This document shows positions 5,652 to 6,469 of a stretch of 6,469 nt of DNA, piece by piece. Within the stretch, counting starts at the first letter, position 1, and every line of letters starts with the position of its first letter. The position numbers were made by a program, and so were the translations under genes. This stretch comes from HIMB59 sp038124765 (GTDB taxonomy: Bacteria; Pseudomonadota; Alphaproteobacteria; HIMB59). The notes under the pieces are model-generated. The model was given only the letters and a program-made list of their open reading frames with translations, was not told where the DNA came from and searched no databases. The stretch spans positions 1 to 6,469 of the forward strand of contig JAYPCO010000048.1 in NCBI GenBank assembly GCA_038124765.1. The letters are read 5' to 3'.

Positions 5652-6286
5652 TGATTGAACTCGATATATTTTCAGACACTATTTGCCCTTGGTGTTATAT
5701 TGGTAAGAAAAGATTAGACAAGGCAATTCAAAAATACCCAGGAGTTACCATTAAACAAACCTGGCGGCCTTTTCAACTAAACCCTTCCATGCCCGCTGAG
5801 GGGATGGACAGGCAAGAGTATTTGGTTTCAAAATTTGGAAGTCCCGATGCTGCCAAAACGATTTACGATAATATTTATGAAGAAGGTAAAAAAGAGGGTA
5901 TAGAATTTAATTTTGATGCCATTGAAACAACTCCAAATTCCTTTAATTCCCATCGACTTCTTGCCTTGGCTTATAGATATAATGTGCAAGATCAAATATT
6001 AGAGGATTTATTTGAGTCTTACTTTATTCGCGGTGAAGATATTGGTAATCCTAATATTTTATTGAGCATTGCTGTTAATAACTCGCTTAATGAAGAAGAA
6101 TTTAAAAACTATTTATCCGATCAGCAAAATATTGAGCCATTAGCTAACGAAGAAATAGTTGCAAGGAATATGGGAATTAATAGTGTTCCTACATTTATTG
6201 TGAATAAACAACTTGTAGTAAACGGCGCTCAATCCTCTGAAAATTTTGAATTAATTTTTAGTAAGCTAACATCGAAGATTCATTAA
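5651..6286 (+). CDS. FrnE/DsbA-family thioredoxin-fold oxidoreductase
   Basis: This is a predicted cytoplasmic protein of 211 residues with a thioredoxin fold and a helical insertion, as in FrnE-type members of the DsbA family (2-hydroxychromene-2-carboxylate isomerase/DsbA superfamily). The redox motif is Cys12-Pro-Trp-Cys15 in SDTICPWCYIGKKR. The conserved PNSFNSHRL (95-103) and the cis-proline loop VPTFIVN (179-185; Pro180) follow, with NGAQ (191-194) near the end. There is no signal peptide, so it is not a periplasmic DsbA. Relatives are annotated as disulfide isomerases or chaperones under oxidative stress, or as polyketide-pathway proteins; the physiological substrate is unknown. The gene follows the transporter by 32 bases with no terminator hairpin between, so it probably shares the transcript. 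The start is annotated as GTG because a stop lies two codons upstream; this makes the protein begin right at the family's usual first strand. Confidence 0.9.
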   Translation: MIELDIFSDTICPWCYIGKKRLDKAIQKYPGVTIKQTWRPFQLNPSMPAEGMDRQEYLVSKFGSPDAAKTIYDNIYEEGKKEGIEFNFDAIETTPNSFNSHRLLALAYRYNVQDQILEDLFESYFIRGEDIGNPNILLSIAVNNSLNEEEFKNYLSDQQNIEPLANEEIVARNMGINSVPTFIVNKQLVVNGAQSSENFELIFSKLTSKIH

Positions 6287-6329
6287 TTACCCCTAACATG
6301 AAAATTGGAATTAGTGTAAGATCGCCCAA

Positions 6330-6469
6330 ATGAAAATTTCCCTCAAAGAGATTAATCCTTACCTTACTTTTGCAAAAAAACTAATATCCGACTCAGAGAA
6401 AATTATAAAAAAACATCAACCCAAAAAAGTTCAAATAAATTTTAAAATTGATCGCTCACCTGTCACTAA
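6330..6469 (+). CDS. Probable inositol-monophosphatase-family protein (N-terminal 46 residues only)
   Basis: The reading frame opens with ATG at 6330 and runs off the window. The 46 residues start with a helix (residues 5-29, ending SDSEKIIKKH) and reach KIDRSPVT. In the inositol monophosphatase / histidinol-phosphatase (HisN) / SuhB family, a leading helix is followed by a K-D-x-SPVT-x-AD motif, and this fits that pattern. The metal-binding residues lie beyond the window, so inositol phosphatase, HisN and CysQ-type enzymes cannot be told apart. No good Shine-Dalgarno is seen (GATCGCCCAA). The gene lies 43 bases behind the oxidoreductase gene and may end the same operon. Confidence 0.6.
   Translation, partial: MKISLKEINPYLTFAKKLISDSEKIIKKHQPKKVQINFKIDRSPVT

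Noticed and set aside
1..6469. CRISPR arrays, insertion sequences, tRNA or rRNA genes, toxin-antitoxin or phage genes
   Set aside because: I found no regular spaced repeats, transposase or integrase motifs, terminal inverted repeats, cloverleaf sequences or defence-type domains; the window is chromosomal housekeeping and transport.

Overview
The window is A+T-rich (about one third G+C by eye) and gene-dense, with short spacers and mostly weak or absent Shine-Dalgarno sequences. This suggests a small-genome, free-living proteobacterium. The gene content (homospermidine synthase, an Amt ammonium transporter, a BASS-type sodium symporter) would fit a marine alphaproteobacterium, or less likely a gammaproteobacterium. 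That placement is inference from gene content; there is no rRNA or phylogenetic marker here.

Left part, minus strand (1-1762): a homospermidine synthase gene cut by the window edge lies 41 bases behind a small exported protein of unknown function, so the two may share a transcript. Middle, plus strand (1844-3037): a complete ammonium channel gene, divergent from the small exported protein. It runs convergently into a minus-strand gene (3053-3628) for a membrane-anchored, His/Met-rich protein. I recognise no named family for that protein, but its soluble part is an ungapped internal duplication with one conserved histidine in each half. Upstream of it is a perfect FNR/FixK-type palindrome (TTGAT-N4-ATCAA, 3669-3682), positioned as expected for a class II oxygen-responsive promoter of this gene.

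Right part, plus strand (3800-6469): four genes in one direction with spacers of 28, 32 and 43 bases, probably one transcription unit. They encode a beta-hydroxyacid dehydrogenase of the 3-hydroxyisobutyrate dehydrogenase family, a BASS-family sodium-coupled transporter, a cytoplasmic FrnE/DsbA-family oxidoreductase with a CPWC motif, and the first 46 codons of a probable inositol-monophosphatase-family enzyme. A plausible but unproven reading is that the transporter imports an organic acid that the dehydrogenase oxidises.

Most of the window is ordinary metabolism and transport. The part most worth a second look is 3053-3682: an undescribed duplicated, metal-ligand-rich, membrane-anchored protein under probable FNR/FixK control. 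I see no mobile elements, CRISPR arrays, tRNAs or rRNAs, and no intergenic stretch over 300 bases.
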